Positions 39,571-51,106 of a stretch of DNA of 64,000 nucleotides are shown here, piece by piece. The first letter of the stretch is position 1. Each line of letters opens with the position of its first letter. Where the stretch lies: assembly GCA_900323505.1 (NCBI GenBank), contig OOIN01000004.1, positions 1,798,001 through 1,862,000 on the forward strand. Direction: 5' to 3'. The position numbers and the translations under genes were made by a program. The notes below the pieces were generated by a model. That model saw nothing but the letters and a program-made list of their open reading frames with translations. It had not been told where the DNA came from and did no database searches. This stretch comes from Ustilago trichophora (Eukaryota; Basidiomycota; Ustilaginomycetes; Ustilaginales; Ustilaginaceae).

Positions 39571-41111
39571 TTAGGCAGTGATCTGGGGGCAGGCGGCCGA
39601 GAGGTGGCCCTCGTCACCGCATCGCTGTATCGATCAACGGAACAAGAGAAGAAAAGCCACAGGTCAGAGCGTGCCAACACAAAGCAAAAGGAAGAAAGGT
39701 GGGGTGGAGGACTTACGTAGCAGCTCTTGGTCTGGGGCTTGGGGCACTCGCGGCTGATGTGGCCAGACTCGTTGCAGTTGTAGCATCGCTGGCCACCGGC
39801 AGCAGCGCCCTGGGGCGAGGTGCAGTCGCGGGAGAGATGACCGACACCGCCGCAGTTGTAGCAGCTGCGACCGCCGCTGCGGGCACCGCCGAAGCCACCG
39901 CGGGAGCTGGGGCCGGCAGTGGGGCAGGCACGGGCAATGTGGCCGTGCTGACCGCACTTGTAGCACTCGCCACCGGGACCGCCAGCAGCAGGGGCGGGGT
40001 TGGTGGGGCACTCACGGCTCTACAAGGAGGGGCAAAAGAGGAGCAAAAGTCAGCAAGGATGTCGAGATAATCTCAATAGAGGTAAGATTGACGAACGTAC
40101 GATGTGGCCGGTCTCGTTGCACTTGTAGCAAGTCTTGGGCTGGGCCTCCATGCCGCACTGGGAGGAGATGTGACCCTGCTGGCCGCAGTCTGAGGTGGAG
40201 AGCGAAAGCGAACGTGATACAAGAAGGGTTAGCTCGAGGTCGAGCAGACTCAAAAGTGTCAATTTTCCGTGAGAATGTACCTACTGTAGCTGTGAACATG
40301 AGAAGTTCAGAGGACGAAACGGTTATATGATGTGCGCATGCGGATCGGAGTCAGGGTCAGATTGATGTTGCAGAGGCTATGGAGTTTTGAAGGTCAGCTC
40401 GGGATCGACATACCAAGAAGGGTTGCCGGCGGTGGGGCAGGCGGCGGCGTTGTGGCCGGCTGTTGGGATCAAGTTCAAAAGATACAGCATGAAACGATTG
40501 CGCGAGGTGGCGCGGGGGAGCATGGTGCGCAATGGTCAAGCATGGGCAGTGAAGCGAATGAAAGGTATGAAATCGATTCCAAGAATCAGGGTATCAAAAG
40601 CGAAGGGTATTTGACAAAGACGTCGTCTTCTCGTCGTCAGCTCTCTCTCCTCTCTCGTTCGTCAACAATCTCGCGCACCTCTCTCTAGCTCCATCTAGGG
40701 GAATGAATAGCAACGTGGGCCGCTGCTCGGTCCCAAGACGCTGAAAGGCGCTTGATCGCAGCAAGCTGTCTTGAGACCAAGCAGCAACACTGAGTTGTTC
40801 GGCCAAGGTCGACGGGGAGCCGGCAGCCTCTTGAGGTGACAAGGCAAAGTATACGGGCAATTGTTTTGGCCGGCCGAGGCGACTGAGGCAATGGTCTTAG
40901 CGCCGAGATATCGCGAGAGGCGCCATGGTCTGGAATAAAATACTAACGCTGGCCGCAGCTGTTGGTAGAAGATGGAAGAAGTGGGGAAGACAAGGGTCAG
41001 TGAACGGCTCGAGTGTCAACGACCATGTCTGGGAAGCCTGTCAAGATGAGACAAGGCGCGCAGAAAGTATGCTATAGATACGTACTTGAAGCAGGTACGG
41101 TTGTAAGACAT
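39571..41111 (-). CDS. gis2: Gis2/CNBP-type protein with seven CCHC zinc knuckles
   Basis: Seven exons are inferred: 41111-41086, 40958-40948 (11 nt), 40459-40414, 40289-40285 (5 nt), 40189-40101, 40019-39717 and 39624-39571. They total 534 nt and encode 177 residues. The product has exactly seven CxxCxxxGHxxxxC knuckles: CFNCGQPGHNAAAC, CYNCGQQGHISSQC, CYKCNETGHISREC, CYKCGQHGHIARAC, CYNCGGVGHLSRDC, CYNCNESGHISREC and CYRCGDEGHLSAAC. Gis2 and CNBP bind single-stranded nucleic acid and translating mRNA, and yeast Gis2 also enters stress granules. Every junction has GT-AG ends and restores a knuckle. Skipping the 5-nt exon would turn TCT-TG/AC into TCT TGA, a stop. Arg/Gly-rich spacing lies between knuckles 4 and 5. 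The gene is head to head with prolyl-tRNA synthetase. Confidence 0.92.
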
Positions 41112-41798
41112 TGTGAGAGATGTAGAAGAGATGTGATTTGGTGGTGGACGAGGAAGGTGAAGAAAGTAATGAACCAGAGACGAAGCTATGCAAGTAGGGT
41201 CTTGGGCTCAGCAGGGATCCTCTGAGCGCGTCAGTAGGCTGGCTGATCATGGATGGCTTAGTGTGGCGGGCGAGCGAGCGGGCCAAAGTGCGGTTCGAGT
41301 ATCTGTCTTGCGGGAAGCGCCGCACTCTCGGTGAACAAAAAAACAACCCTTTGATGTCGTGTGTGTTCCAAAATTGAGAAAAAAAAAGGGCAAAAAAAGA
41401 AATCAACACTTTTCTGCGCAGTTTCGCTCTCAACGCTTTAAGAATGTCGTGTGCCAAATTTGACTTTTACTTTGTCATGCTGAGTCATTATCACCAACGA
41501 GTCACAATGAGTCGCACGAGTCAGCTCAAAGTCAAAAGTGACACTCGGCACGCGAGAGGGAGAATACTGTATGTGTGAGTCTAGAAGCCTAATTCGGCCT
41601 GGCCGACTTTGAAAAATCACAGACAAAAGAGAGAGAGAGAGAGAGAGAGTCTTCCAATTCAGCACAGCGCAATCTACTGCAGCACAGAAGAGCCAAACGA
41701 CACACACACACACACACACAACGGTCGGACCCTTTTCTTCTCTGTCTCTTTTTCACCACCAGTTCCTGTTCGTACCACACATCACACGCACACACAAA
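41112..41798. promoter_or_regulatory. Bidirectional promoter, Gis2 / prolyl-tRNA synthetase
   Basis: The 687-bp spacer holds a GA repeat (about 41625-41649), a CA repeat (about 41700-41720) and a CCAAATTTGAC word near 41453. It has no gene. Confidence 0.45.
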
Positions 41799-44003
41799 AT
41801 GGAGGCCATCTCTTCAGCGCTCTCGGCGCTCTCCATTCAGACCGAAAAGGTGGTCAAGCACGCCGCTGCCAACAGCCCCGAAAGCTGGAGGTCCGCCGTG
41901 TCCGACGTCGCCTCATCCCTCGGCTTCTCCACTCAGAATTACACCAAGACCGTTGTCTTCAAGCCCAAGACTGCCAAGACCGCCACCCCTACCCCCGTCG
42001 TTCTCATCGCAAAGGATGACTCCGAATACAACACTGGTGCCGTAGCAAAGCACCTTGGTCAGAAGGAGATGCGTCTCGCTGCCCCCGAGATCCTCAAGGA
42101 GTTCCTCAACGCTACCAAGGACGACGTTTCCGCTCTCAGCATCACAAAGGACAACGCATCACAGCTCATCGCCGTTCTCGACGCCAGCCTTGCCACCAGC
42201 ACCGACCACTTCGCCGTCCACGCCGCCAGCTCCGAGCAGACCCTCTTCATGACCGGTGCCGAGATTGCCAAGTACCTCCAGAGCACCGGTGTCAAGCTCG
42301 AGGTTGTCGACTTTGCCAAGCTCAAGGCTGAGGCTGCCACCCCCGTCGCCAAAGCTTCTGCTCCGTCTTCCAGCTCCGCCTCCGCCCCCGGCTCCACACA
42401 GGGTCCCATTGCCGCTTCCAAGAAGGCCGCCGCTGCCGAGGCCGCCAAGATCCCCGACGCAGAGCAGATCGGTATCACCGTCCGCAAGGCAGGTGACTTC
42501 CCCGAATGGTATACTCAGGTCTTGCGAAAGGGTGACATGCTCGACTATTACGATGTTTCCGGATGCTACATTCTCAAGCCCTGGTCTTACTTTGTCTGGC
42601 AGTCGATCCAGAACTTTTTCGATGCCGAGATCAAGAAGATCGGCGTCGAGAACTGCTATTTCCCCATGTTTGTTTCTGCTGATGTCCTCGAGCGCGAGAA
42701 GGACCACATCGAGGGTTTCGCTCCCGAGGTCGCCTGGGTCACAAAGGCCGGCAGCAGCGATCTCGAGCGCCCCGTCGCCATTCGCCCCACTTCCGAAACC
42801 GTCATGTACCCGTACTACGCCAAGTGGATCCAGTCCCACCGTGACCTCCCGCTCAAGCTCAACCAGTGGAACAGTGTCGTCCGATGGGAGTTCAAGCACC
42901 CTCAGCCTTTCCTCCGAACCCGCGAGTTCCTCTGGCAGGAGGGTCACACCGCTCACATCTCGCTCGAGGAGGCCGACAAGGAGGTCATGCACATCCTCGA
43001 CCTCTACCGCCAGGTCTACGAGAAGCTCCTTGCTGTTCCTGTCGTTCCCGGTGTCAAGTCCGAGAAGGAGAAGTTTGCTGGTGGGTACTACACTACCACT
43101 GTTGAGGGTTTCGTCCCCACCACTGGACGTGGTATCCAGGGTGGTACCTCGCATTGCTTGGGCCAGAACTTCTCCAAGATGTTCAACATTACCGTAGAGG
43201 ATCCCAAGGCTCCCGAAGAGCTTCGAGGCAAGCCCGAAGCCAAGCTCCACGTGTGGCAGAACTCGTGGGGTCTCTCGACCCGTACCATCGGTGTCATGGT
43301 CATGGTCCACGGTGACGATGACGGTCTCGTCATGCCTCCTCGCGTTGCCCAGGTCCAGGTCATCATCATTCCCTGTGGTATTGGCGTCAAGACCACTGCT
43401 CAGGAGAAGGAAGCCATCATGGACGCCTGTGACAAGACCGCCAAGGACCTCCAAGCCGCCGGCATTCGCGCCAAGGCCGACTTGCGAGACAACTACAGCC
43501 CCGGTTTCAAGTTCAACGACTGGGAGATGCGTGGTGTTCCCGTCCGACTCGAGATCGGACCCAAGGATCTCGAGAAGAAGTCGGTTGTCTCGGTTCGACG
43601 TGACAACAAGGCCAAGGCTCCCCTTTCCGCCGAAGGTCTCTCCGAGTCGATCCACAAGTTGCTCGACCAGATCCACGATGACATGTTTGCCAAGGCTGAC
43701 GCCGAGTACCGTTCGCGCAGAAAGGTGTGCGAGCAGTGGGACGATTTCACCCGCATCCTCAACGACAAGTGCCACGTTGTTATTCCCTGGTGCGAGGTCG
43801 AGGCATGTGAGGACGAGATCAAGAAGCGTAGTGCTCGTCAGGCCGTCGCTGGCGAGGCTGAGGACGAGCGAGCTCCCAGCATGGGCGCCAAGTCGCTCTG
43901 CATTCCCTTTGACCAGGCTCAGTTTGGCGATATCAAGGGTAAGAAGTGTCCCCAGTGTGGCGTCGACGCAAAACGATGGACCATGTTCGGTCGCTCGTAC
44001 TAA
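41799..44003 (+). CDS. Prolyl-tRNA synthetase with N-terminal editing-like domain
   Basis: The 734-residue intronless product charges tRNA-Pro. Residues 1 to about 200 form a YbaK/INS-like editing-type domain (KTVVFKPKTAK, LIAKDDSEYNTGAVAKHLG), as in yeast cytosolic ProRS. The class II catalytic core starts around IGITVRKAGDFPEWY. It carries GCYILKPWSYFVW, the Pro-binding RPTSETVMYPYYAKW, motif 2 (WEFKHPQPFLRTREFLWQEGH) and motif 3 (GRGIQGGTSHCLGQNFSKMF). The anticodon-binding domain (VMPPRVAQVQVIIIP) follows, then the archaeal/eukaryotic-type C-terminal extension, which ends CPQCGVDAKRWTMFGRSY with a terminal Tyr. All hallmarks are present. Confidence 0.96.
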   Translation: MEAISSALSALSIQTEKVVKHAAANSPESWRSAVSDVASSLGFSTQNYTKTVVFKPKTAKTATPTPVVLIAKDDSEYNTGAVAKHLGQKEMRLAAPEILKEFLNATKDDVSALSITKDNASQLIAVLDASLATSTDHFAVHAASSEQTLFMTGAEIAKYLQSTGVKLEVVDFAKLKAEAATPVAKASAPSSSSASAPGSTQGPIAASKKAAAAEAAKIPDAEQIGITVRKAGDFPEWYTQVLRKGDMLDYYDVSGCYILKPWSYFVWQSIQNFFDAEIKKIGVENCYFPMFVSADVLEREKDHIEGFAPEVAWVTKAGSSDLERPVAIRPTSETVMYPYYAKWIQSHRDLPLKLNQWNSVVRWEFKHPQPFLRTREFLWQEGHTAHISLEEADKEVMHILDLYRQVYEKLLAVPVVPGVKSEKEKFAGGYYTTTVEGFVPTTGRGIQGGTSHCLGQNFSKMFNITVEDPKAPEELRGKPEAKLHVWQNSWGLSTRTIGVMVMVHGDDDGLVMPPRVAQVQVIIIPCGIGVKTTAQEKEAIMDACDKTAKDLQAAGIRAKADLRDNYSPGFKFNDWEMRGVPVRLEIGPKDLEKKSVVSVRRDNKAKAPLSAEGLSESIHKLLDQIHDDMFAKADAEYRSRRKVCEQWDDFTRILNDKCHVVIPWCEVEACEDEIKKRSARQAVAGEAEDERAPSMGAKSLCIPFDQAQFGDIKGKKCPQCGVDAKRWTMFGRSY

Positions 44004-44633
44004 GCGGTGGAGTATCGGGGCCAAATTCATCAGCTGTGGTATTGTCATGTAGAGACACGAAGACTCGGAGGCTATTGCGATGCTGTTGATTCAATGTCAC
44101 GCTGAAACCGAGACAAATTTTGAGCTGTGCTGCTCGATTCAGAGACATTTGATACAGGAGAATGCTTTGTTCAAGGCTGCTGAAATGAGACTTTTGTCTA
44201 AGAATCTTCGGGATCCAATTGAGACTTGAAGGCTGTAAGGCTATGCCGAGCCTCCAACAAGCGGCGAAACAGAACGCCTTTTCACAGAGAAGCCCTTTGT
44301 CTGGGCTGGTGCAGATGATTGCAGAGACCTCTTGAGAAGCTGTTGAGAGGGGACAAAGCGGCGAGCTGTTTGGCAAGGTCATGATGGCAGATGACCGATG
44401 GAAATGTGGTGGGTGAGAGTAAAGTGCAAAAAGTCGGAGGTGGTGATGTGGAATGTGTGCTGGTGCTTGAGTTTCCGCGTTGTGGTCCAATTTTGGATGC
44501 AGGCTTGGGGAAGCCGTTTTAGTGGTGGCCAGCTTTATGACCTGCAAGGGGGTCCGATTTGAGTAAAGATGAACAGACCCCAAGTATGTATATCAGTATA
44601 TCGTCCTCCACTCGAATCCTTTTATTGAATGGG
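44004..44633. other. Convergent intergenic region
   Basis: This 630-bp stretch lies between prolyl-tRNA synthetase and the ferredoxin. No gene or notable repeat is seen. Confidence 0.6.
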
Positions 44634-45185
44634 TTACTCACCATCGACGTACATATTCCTAGTAGCCGCAGGCAATTGAACCTTCATCCCGTCCTGATCC
44701 TTTGTAACTTTAACCTGGCAACCCAACCTGCTCGTATCCGTCAAGCCGAAAGCCAGATCCAACATGTCATTTTCATCATCGCAAGGCTCCTCGAGACTAT
44801 CATATACATCCGGTTCCAAAATGACGTGACAGGTGGAACAGGCTATTGAACCTTCACAAGCTCCTTCGAGGTCGATATCGTATTCGTGGGCGATGGAAAG
44901 CAGATCGTCACCGGGGTTGGCTTCGACAGATTTGAGAGGGGTTCCTTTGGGATCTACAAAGTGAATTTTCACCCCTGTTCCTGGCGCTGGGCGGGTGATT
45001 CCTCCATGGTTGTTAAAAGGGGTGGTGGAGAAAAGACGTGGCGAAGATGAGAATGTGATAGTGGCGGGAAGACGGGGGAATGTGGTTGCTGTACGAGGCA
45101 GAATCGGGAGCGTTGATGGTCGGAAAGCGTTCTTGACCGCCGAAGCAGCAACCTTCGTAAAGGTCGTCGTCGATGTTGCAACCAT
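44634..45185 (-). CDS. yah1: Mitochondrial [2Fe-2S] ferredoxin (adrenodoxin type, Yah1-like)
   Basis: The 183-residue product starts at the ATG at 45185. The first 55 or so residues are rich in Ser, Thr, Arg and Phe with no acids, typical of a mitochondrial presequence. The mature domain has [14 protein letters not shown], the cluster loop [16 protein letters not shown] giving three Cys ligands, and LGCQV giving the fourth, with the acidic [18 protein letters not shown] helix that docks partners. Yah1-type ferredoxins supply electrons for Fe-S cluster assembly, heme A and ubiquinone synthesis in the matrix. The upstream region shares the 15-mer CACCAAATTGAATTT with the eS17/uS8 promoter. Confidence 0.94.
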   Translation of the reverse strand: MVATSTTTFTKVAASAVKNAFRPSTLPILPRTATTFPRLPATITFSSSPRLFSTTPFNNHGGITRPAPGTGVKIHFVDPKGTPLKSVEANPGDDLLSIAHEYDIDLEGACEGSIACSTCHVILEPDVYDSLEEPCDDENDMLDLAFGLTDTSRLGCQVKVTKDQDGMKVQLPAATRNMYVDGE

Positions 45186-46127
45186 CGTAATGCTTGTGCT
45201 GATGAATCGACAAAGATACACAAGATGAAACGTATGAGATGGTACAAGGGTCCGACGGGTTGACTTTCCAGAAGAACGCAAAAGACAACCTGCCTGATTG
45301 GCTCAGCCAAAAATCGCTCCCTCCGAAGAACACTTTATTCGGCTTTTCGGATACTGTCCATCGAGTCAATTTTGACCCTCTCTTGTCTTTGTTGAGAAAG
45401 CAAGATCGAACATTTTCACCAAATTGAATTTCGGACGAGTAGAAGAACTCAGTCTCGGCGTTTAAAAAAAAAAGTACACCATATGCAGAACAGAGTAGGG
45501 CCGTGCACGCCGCTCTCACCTTCGAAATGCATGATAAGAAATCCACCGCACTCCTCCCCCAACTTCTGGGCGAAGAGAGATAAACTTGATGCCGATGACT
45601 GCATTGACCACCCAAACAAGCCCAAAATATTGATCACATCGGCGTCTTGGAGTTCTTCTTTCCTGTGGGCTGTGTTCGGCTGCAAACTCCCGGTCATGCC
45701 AGCTGGTCATTGAGCAGCTGACTATCGTCATACCAGCTCCGCACTTTGTCATTGCAGCCTTACGTTCATGCTCGATTGTACGTCATTCCATCTGATCTGA
45801 GCGTTTTCAATGCTCGCAAAACAGTCCTGATCACATGAACGGTGGCAATTGGTGCGCTCCCATGACGGCCCGACATTTCGGTATCGACGTCCGGAGCATT
45901 GCTCATCATCGAAAGAAAATAACACGCCTTGGACAAACAATAACAGAAAGCACGGATGGAGCAATGGAGAAATGCAAAAAGATGCGACTATATTATGCCC
46001 TAAGTATGTACAAATGAAACGGATATGCTATTGGAATCGACTGAGGTATTGCATGAAGCTTCTTGGTTGGGTAACGGTTGGGGGGATCTATTTAGGTGAC
46101 ATTTTCCTCGTTCCGCGAACGCGCAGA
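45186..46127. other. Ferredoxin upstream region and SDR 3' region
   Basis: This 0.94-kb stretch lies between two genes on the - strand. CACCAAATTGAATTT lies at 45417-45431. No coding sequence is supported. Confidence 0.5.
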
Positions 46128-47522
46128 TTACCAGATGTTGTGACCACCCGAGACGATAATGTCGGAACCGTTGCAGAAGCTCGAAGCGCTTGAGGCGAGC
46201 CAGACGGCGACACCACGGATCTCGTGAGCGCGACCGAGGCGGCCAAGAGGGTTGGAGCTCGACCACTTGGCGAGGAGGTGAGGGTTGGTGTCGAGGTAAG
46301 CGGCAGTCATGCGGGTACGGATATGACCAGGCGAGATGCAGTTGACTCGGATGTCCTTGGGACCCCACTCGGCAGCCAAGTTACGGCCCATCTGGAGGAC
46401 GGCCGACTTGGAGGCGTTGTAGGCAACCCAGTGGTGGTCTCGGTTGACAATAGATCCCGACATGGAGGCAATGAGGATGATGGAGCCGGAAACGTGCTTC
46501 TGCTCGTGCATCTTGCGGGCGGCAGCCTGGGCAGTGAGGAAGACACCGGTGGTGTTGACGTCAAAGACCTTGCGGAACTCGTCAGCGGGGTACGAAAGAG
46601 CATCGTAGGTCTGGAGGATACCGGCGGCGGCAACGCAGACATCGAGCGAGTCGGTACCCGAGTCCTTCATGACAAAGTCCATGCAGGCGTTGATGTCGTC
46701 GACATCAGTGACGGTGGCAGAGACGTACTTGAGGTGCTTGCCCATGATGCGGCAGTGGTCGGCAACAATCTTGAACTCCTCCGAGGGCTCCTTGGGCAGG
46801 TCGACGGCGTAGACGTGAGCACCGGCCTCGACGTAGGCGAGAGCCATCTCGAGACCGAGACCACCGTTACCACCAGTAATGACGGCTGTCTTTCCCTCGA
46901 GAGAGAACTCCTGGAAGATGGTGGTGGTGTGGTTGTCGGGCGAGTTGGGGTTCTGACGGAGGACAGCGTCGACACCGATGTTCTCGACGGGGGGAGGAGG
47001 ACCAGGGTTGGCCTGGACGGTCTCAGCAGCGTTGGCGCTGGTGGGAATCATGCGGGTGGGCGACCAGACCGAAAAGGTCTTGGCGGCGGGCACACGTGCA
47101 GCTCGGGAGAGCATCGAGGCTGTGGTGTGACGAAAGCGTGTGCAGAAGAAGCAAGGGGAGCGAGGCTGTCAGCATCTGCCGTCACGAAGAAAAGAGAGGA
47201 TGGAAGAAAGGCAGCCTGTTGTAACTGCGAAGCGGGAGCGACCATGGGCGCCGTCTGCATGCGTGAACAACTCCGCCCAGAAGGCAAAATCGTCCGGCAA
47301 CGCTCGGAGGCCGAGACGACGTGTGTTCGTGCGGAGAAGGGTGAACCCTCTAGTAACTACGAAACACGAAATCCAAGGCGGACCAGCAGCTTGATCTCGC
47401 CATGTGGAAGTTGGCAGCGAAAAAGAACAAAGGGAAGAGAGAAATAGAAACTTACGTTGAGCAACGCGAGCCGAGAGGCTGCGAATAGCGCCGGAGCGAA
47501 GGGCAGAGTTGAAGGCAGCCAT
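46128..47522 (-). CDS. Mitochondrial short-chain dehydrogenase/reductase
   Basis: Exons 47522-47456 and 47119-46128 encode 352 residues. The first exon (MAAFNSALRSGAIRSLSARVAQ) and the start of the second (MLSRAARVPAAKTF) form an Arg/Ala/Ser-rich targeting sequence. The Rossmann domain has the cofactor motif TGGNGGLG, the NAG-equivalent segment AAAGI, the catalytic Ser in ASMSGS and YNASK with Tyr and Lys. RVNCISPGHIRTRM and the ending GSDIIVSGGHNIW are classical SDR. Overall resemblance is to polyol dehydrogenases such as D-arabinitol 2-dehydrogenase or sorbose/mannitol reductases. The substrate is not determined. The 336-nt intron has donor GTAAGT and acceptor CCACAG. Without exon 1 the frame could still start at the ATG of MLSRAA, giving a shorter presequence. 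Confidence 0.87.
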
Positions 47523-49145
47523 TGTGATTTGAAAAAAGAATTAGAGGGAAAGGATGAAGTAGCGATGTCCGCTGGGTATGTGATGAGAAGAGAGCAAAGA
47601 CGGACAAGGAGGGATTGAATAAGGGAAAGAGGAAAGGAAGAGACAAAGCAGATATGATGGGTTTATGAGGATTTCGGAAAGGATGCGCCACGTCGATACG
47701 GCGACGCTTTTCTGGCTCAGAGTGAGTCAAGTGTTGGACACGGCGGGCGAGGCAGAGCAGGAGGCAAAGGGGAAGCGGAGAAAATTGGCAGAGCATTGAG
47801 GCGAAACAGGAGAGCGAGGGGGAGACACGAGAAAGCAAGCAGCAAGCAAGGCTGTGACTGCGACTGTGACTGTGAATGTGGCAGTGGCAGTGGCAGTGGC
47901 AGTGGCAATGGCCGCACGGCTTGGTTAGCCGGCAAACGAGGAAGAAGTTGGGGGAATTGCTTGAGTGGCGCTGCTCACCTCAGTCAGCGAGCGGTTGTTG
48001 GACTGTGCAGAGATGAAAACCCTTTGCAAAAAAGAGAAGCGTGGGGGCCCCGGCTGCAAGGCTGCAAGCACAAGCACCAATTGAAATTCAGAAAAGACGA
48101 AAAAAAAAAAAAAAGAAAAAAAGAAGAGGCCGACGAACGGTTGAGGCGAAATGGAAACGTGGAGACGAACATTCGACAAAGCATCTCTGGCCGAGAGCGG
48201 ATGAAACTGCCGCGAACCTCACAACAAAGACAGAAAGGCATGCATGGGTTCTAGTCGTCGAGAGAGAGAGAGAGAGCGCAATGCGATTGGATGGTCGGTC
48301 AAGCAAACAGAGTCTGGATAAGCACGCCAAAGAAAAAAAAGGAAAAAAAAAAGAAGAGGAAAGAGTTGAGCCGGAAACCAACACACTAGACGAGAAGCCG
48401 TGCATGGCAGCCAACGACGCGGGGGAAGACAAAAGACCAAAGGGCGAGAGGAGTCTCTTTTCTCTGGACAAACTCAAGCCGAGCAAAGTGTGGTTTTAGC
48501 TGGCACAGAGCGGGGACACGGTCGAGGCCAAGGAAAAGGGCCGAGCGACTTGGCGCGTGCATTTGAACATACTCGTCCTCTCGACGATCCAACGCCCGAA
48601 TCTGGGTCTAACGCAGTCACTCACCTTTAGAATCTCTCAGAATAGCGTGACTTTCCAGCAGTGCTCCATCAAGGAGAAGTGAGACAAACACACACACTCT
48701 CTCTTCCCGGCCCGTTGGACAAGCCAACTTTGGACACTCCCAACAGGCAGGCAAGTGAAACTGCTCATATTGCAGTGATGACTTTGCATTTGGAGAGGAC
48801 ACCGAACAAAGTTCAGAGGTCGGGCCGTGTGTGGGGACTTTGCCTGTCACGGAAATAGAAGCTTTCCCACACACGAAGAGGCAGCGCCAGATAACCAAGA
48901 GCAAGCGGAGCGTTCCGATGTGGGGAGGGGCATGTTGGTGGCAACATATCGGAATATGCGCACGACTGCACTGCAGTGCACCTTCTGGCTGCAGCAAAAG
49001 CAGGCATGTCAAAAAAGTGAATTGCACCAGCAAAGTCGCTCTGATTGGTTCAACCAGCAGCTGCTCAAAAATGCGGAGAGAGAGAAAGAGAGTACAGTAG
49101 CCAGCACCGAAGAGCGGAGGCCAAATTCCAACCGCCAACCGCGGC

Positions 49146-49190
49146 GATTTTTTTTTTTTTGATTTTTTTTTTTTTTGATTTTTTTTCTTT
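49146..49190. repeat. Three GA-(T)n blocks
   Basis: Three successive units of GAT followed by 8-13 further T residues. They could be a relic of poly-A tails on the other strand, or slippage products. Confidence 0.8.
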
Positions 49191-49208
49191 TTCCCTTCCA
49201 ATTCGAAA

Positions 49209-49832
49209 ATGCACAAGGCTGGCCGGTTCGCCGTATGCTTGTGGTACAATTACTTAGCCCAGACACCGAAGACCGCGCGCGCTTTGGATGGCCTCTCTCT
49301 TCAAGTCGCCGCACATTTGGACGCGTTCATATCCGGATTTTCTCCAACTCTCCAAAGACCGCTTCTCTCAGAGATCTGTCATGCCTTGCCTCCCGTTGGT
49401 CCTTCCGACGGCTATTTGCTTGGCATTGCAAACGTCTCTCATCACACACATAGAGGAGATGAACAACATGCAAAGACGATTTTCGACCGAACAGCGAGCA
49501 GAAGAGGATACAATAGTACCAGCAGAACAGCTGATCTGGCATTGCAATTTTTCCGGGTTGGGTTGTTGTTGAATGTACCACTCCGCCGTCTGAATCTCGT
49601 GGAAGGGAGAGACAAGCCGCTGTTGAGCTCTGCCTGTTTTGCTTCTCGGCAAAAGACGTGGCGCAACAACGCGCTGAGTCAAGTGTTGGAAGCAACCAGT
49701 AACGCTACGCGTGCCTCCTTTCCAACACGATCAGGATCACCAAGGCCAACCAGTGTTCTTTTTCCATCGTCTTGTGCTGGTGAGTGCCCGAGATGTCATG
49801 TCATGCAGGGGCTTGCCTTGAAGTCCGCGTGA
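49209..49832 (+). CDS. Hypothetical 207-residue ORF
   Basis: The ATG at 49209 opens a 207-codon frame right after T-rich tracts. The product has no recognised domain, signal peptide or membrane helix; it includes a CPRCH near the end. A - strand ORF covers much of the sequence beyond 49327, so coding status is doubtful. Confidence 0.15.
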   Translation: MHKAGRFAVCLWYNYLAQTPKTARALDGLSLQVAAHLDAFISGFSPTLQRPLLSEICHALPPVGPSDGYLLGIANVSHHTHRGDEQHAKTIFDRTASRRGYNSTSRTADLALQFFRVGLLLNVPLRRLNLVEGRDKPLLSSACFASRQKTWRNNALSQVLEATSNATRASFPTRSGSPRPTSVLFPSSCAGECPRCHVMQGLALKSA

Positions 49833-51063
49833 CGTTTACTTGGCGCTCTCCTTCCCCACCCGTCTGTCCTCCGAACAGAAGCACTGACTTCATCTCACTC
49901 ATTCTGGTCGACTTAGACACGCATCATATACAACATACCAAATACCGATCCTCAGGCTTGTTAATGTTGGAGACAACACGTCATGTTTCACAATGCTGTA
50001 CATGATTCATAAATTGTTGGATGGCCCCACATTGCCTTCAGAGATGATTCTCGACATTGAGAGAAGTACTGACGACGGTATGGAAAGCTTTTTTTTTGCC
50101 CTCGTCAGCGGGAGGAAAGCGGTGCCTCTCATCATTTCGAGTCTGGCTGTGCAAATCTTTTCCGCCGCTGGTACAAGGAGATAAATGATATTGCATGTGG
50201 CTTTCGACAGGATCAACTTGCAAAACTTCTGTAGCGGCTTGCAGCACAGCCAGTCAGAAGCCCTTGTGATGATCAGCGTCAGTGTCAACGAAGGGTCCAG
50301 TTTGACGTCACAGCCCGGGTCTCGAAGTGCTACCAGCCAGTTCCCCGCATTTTGAAGTCAGCGAGCGATGTGCTGTCTGACCACGTTGCTTGCCTCCTTG
50401 ACCTCCTTCTCGTTCCCCAGTCCAATGAAATCATCCGTACGGTCACTTCGAACACAGATGCTCAGCTACGGTACACAGGATCGGTTGCTTCGATCCTCGT
50501 GCAGCTCCAAAATACCAAGCCTAGGTGGTTCCAAAGATTAGCTCACCTTTCGTTTCCCCCCTCGTACCGAAATGCAAAACCCTGAGGATGACTGAGAAGC
50601 AACATAGAAGATCTTCTCCAGACGGGAATACCTTCCTTCGACATCAGCAACTCCAATCGTACATCCAAGTGGTCTCCCGATGATACCTTGGAGCTGATTG
50701 ATATTGTCGAGCCAGAAGCGCGATGTTGATGGTAGCCGTGGCGACGCGTCCGGCAACTCGGAGGCCAAAGTCACCGAGCGATTTTGTACCGCAAAGAGGC
50801 CGATTTGTTCTGAATTTCGACCAAGATCTGCTGCCTCGCTACCACGGCTCTCTCACAATTTAAGCTTTTCTTTGCTATTTCGCCGTTCGGCCTCTTTACA
50901 GTTGCCATTCCTGGGTCTGCGGCTTTTTGTGACAGTCGAGAAAATTTCCACTAAAAAAGAGAACGGGAGAGCCACGCCGATGTATGTGCTTTCAAGACAA
51001 GCCAGAGTCCATTGAAAGCGTTCCAGACCCCGACGCAGGCTAGCAACGACACAGCTCGCATGG

Positions 51064-51106
51064 TCACTCACTCACTCACTCACTCACTCACTCACTCACT
51101 CACTCA
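51064..51106. repeat. (TCAC)n tetranucleotide repeat
   Basis: About ten tandem TCAC/CACT units. Confidence 0.95.

Noticed and set aside
42159..44048. 629-codon ORF on the - strand
   Set aside because: It is antisense to prolyl-tRNA synthetase and results from the strong codon bias of that gene; no domain is recognisable.
46224..47447. 407-codon ORF on the + strand
   Set aside because: Antisense shadow of the SDR gene, running through its intron.
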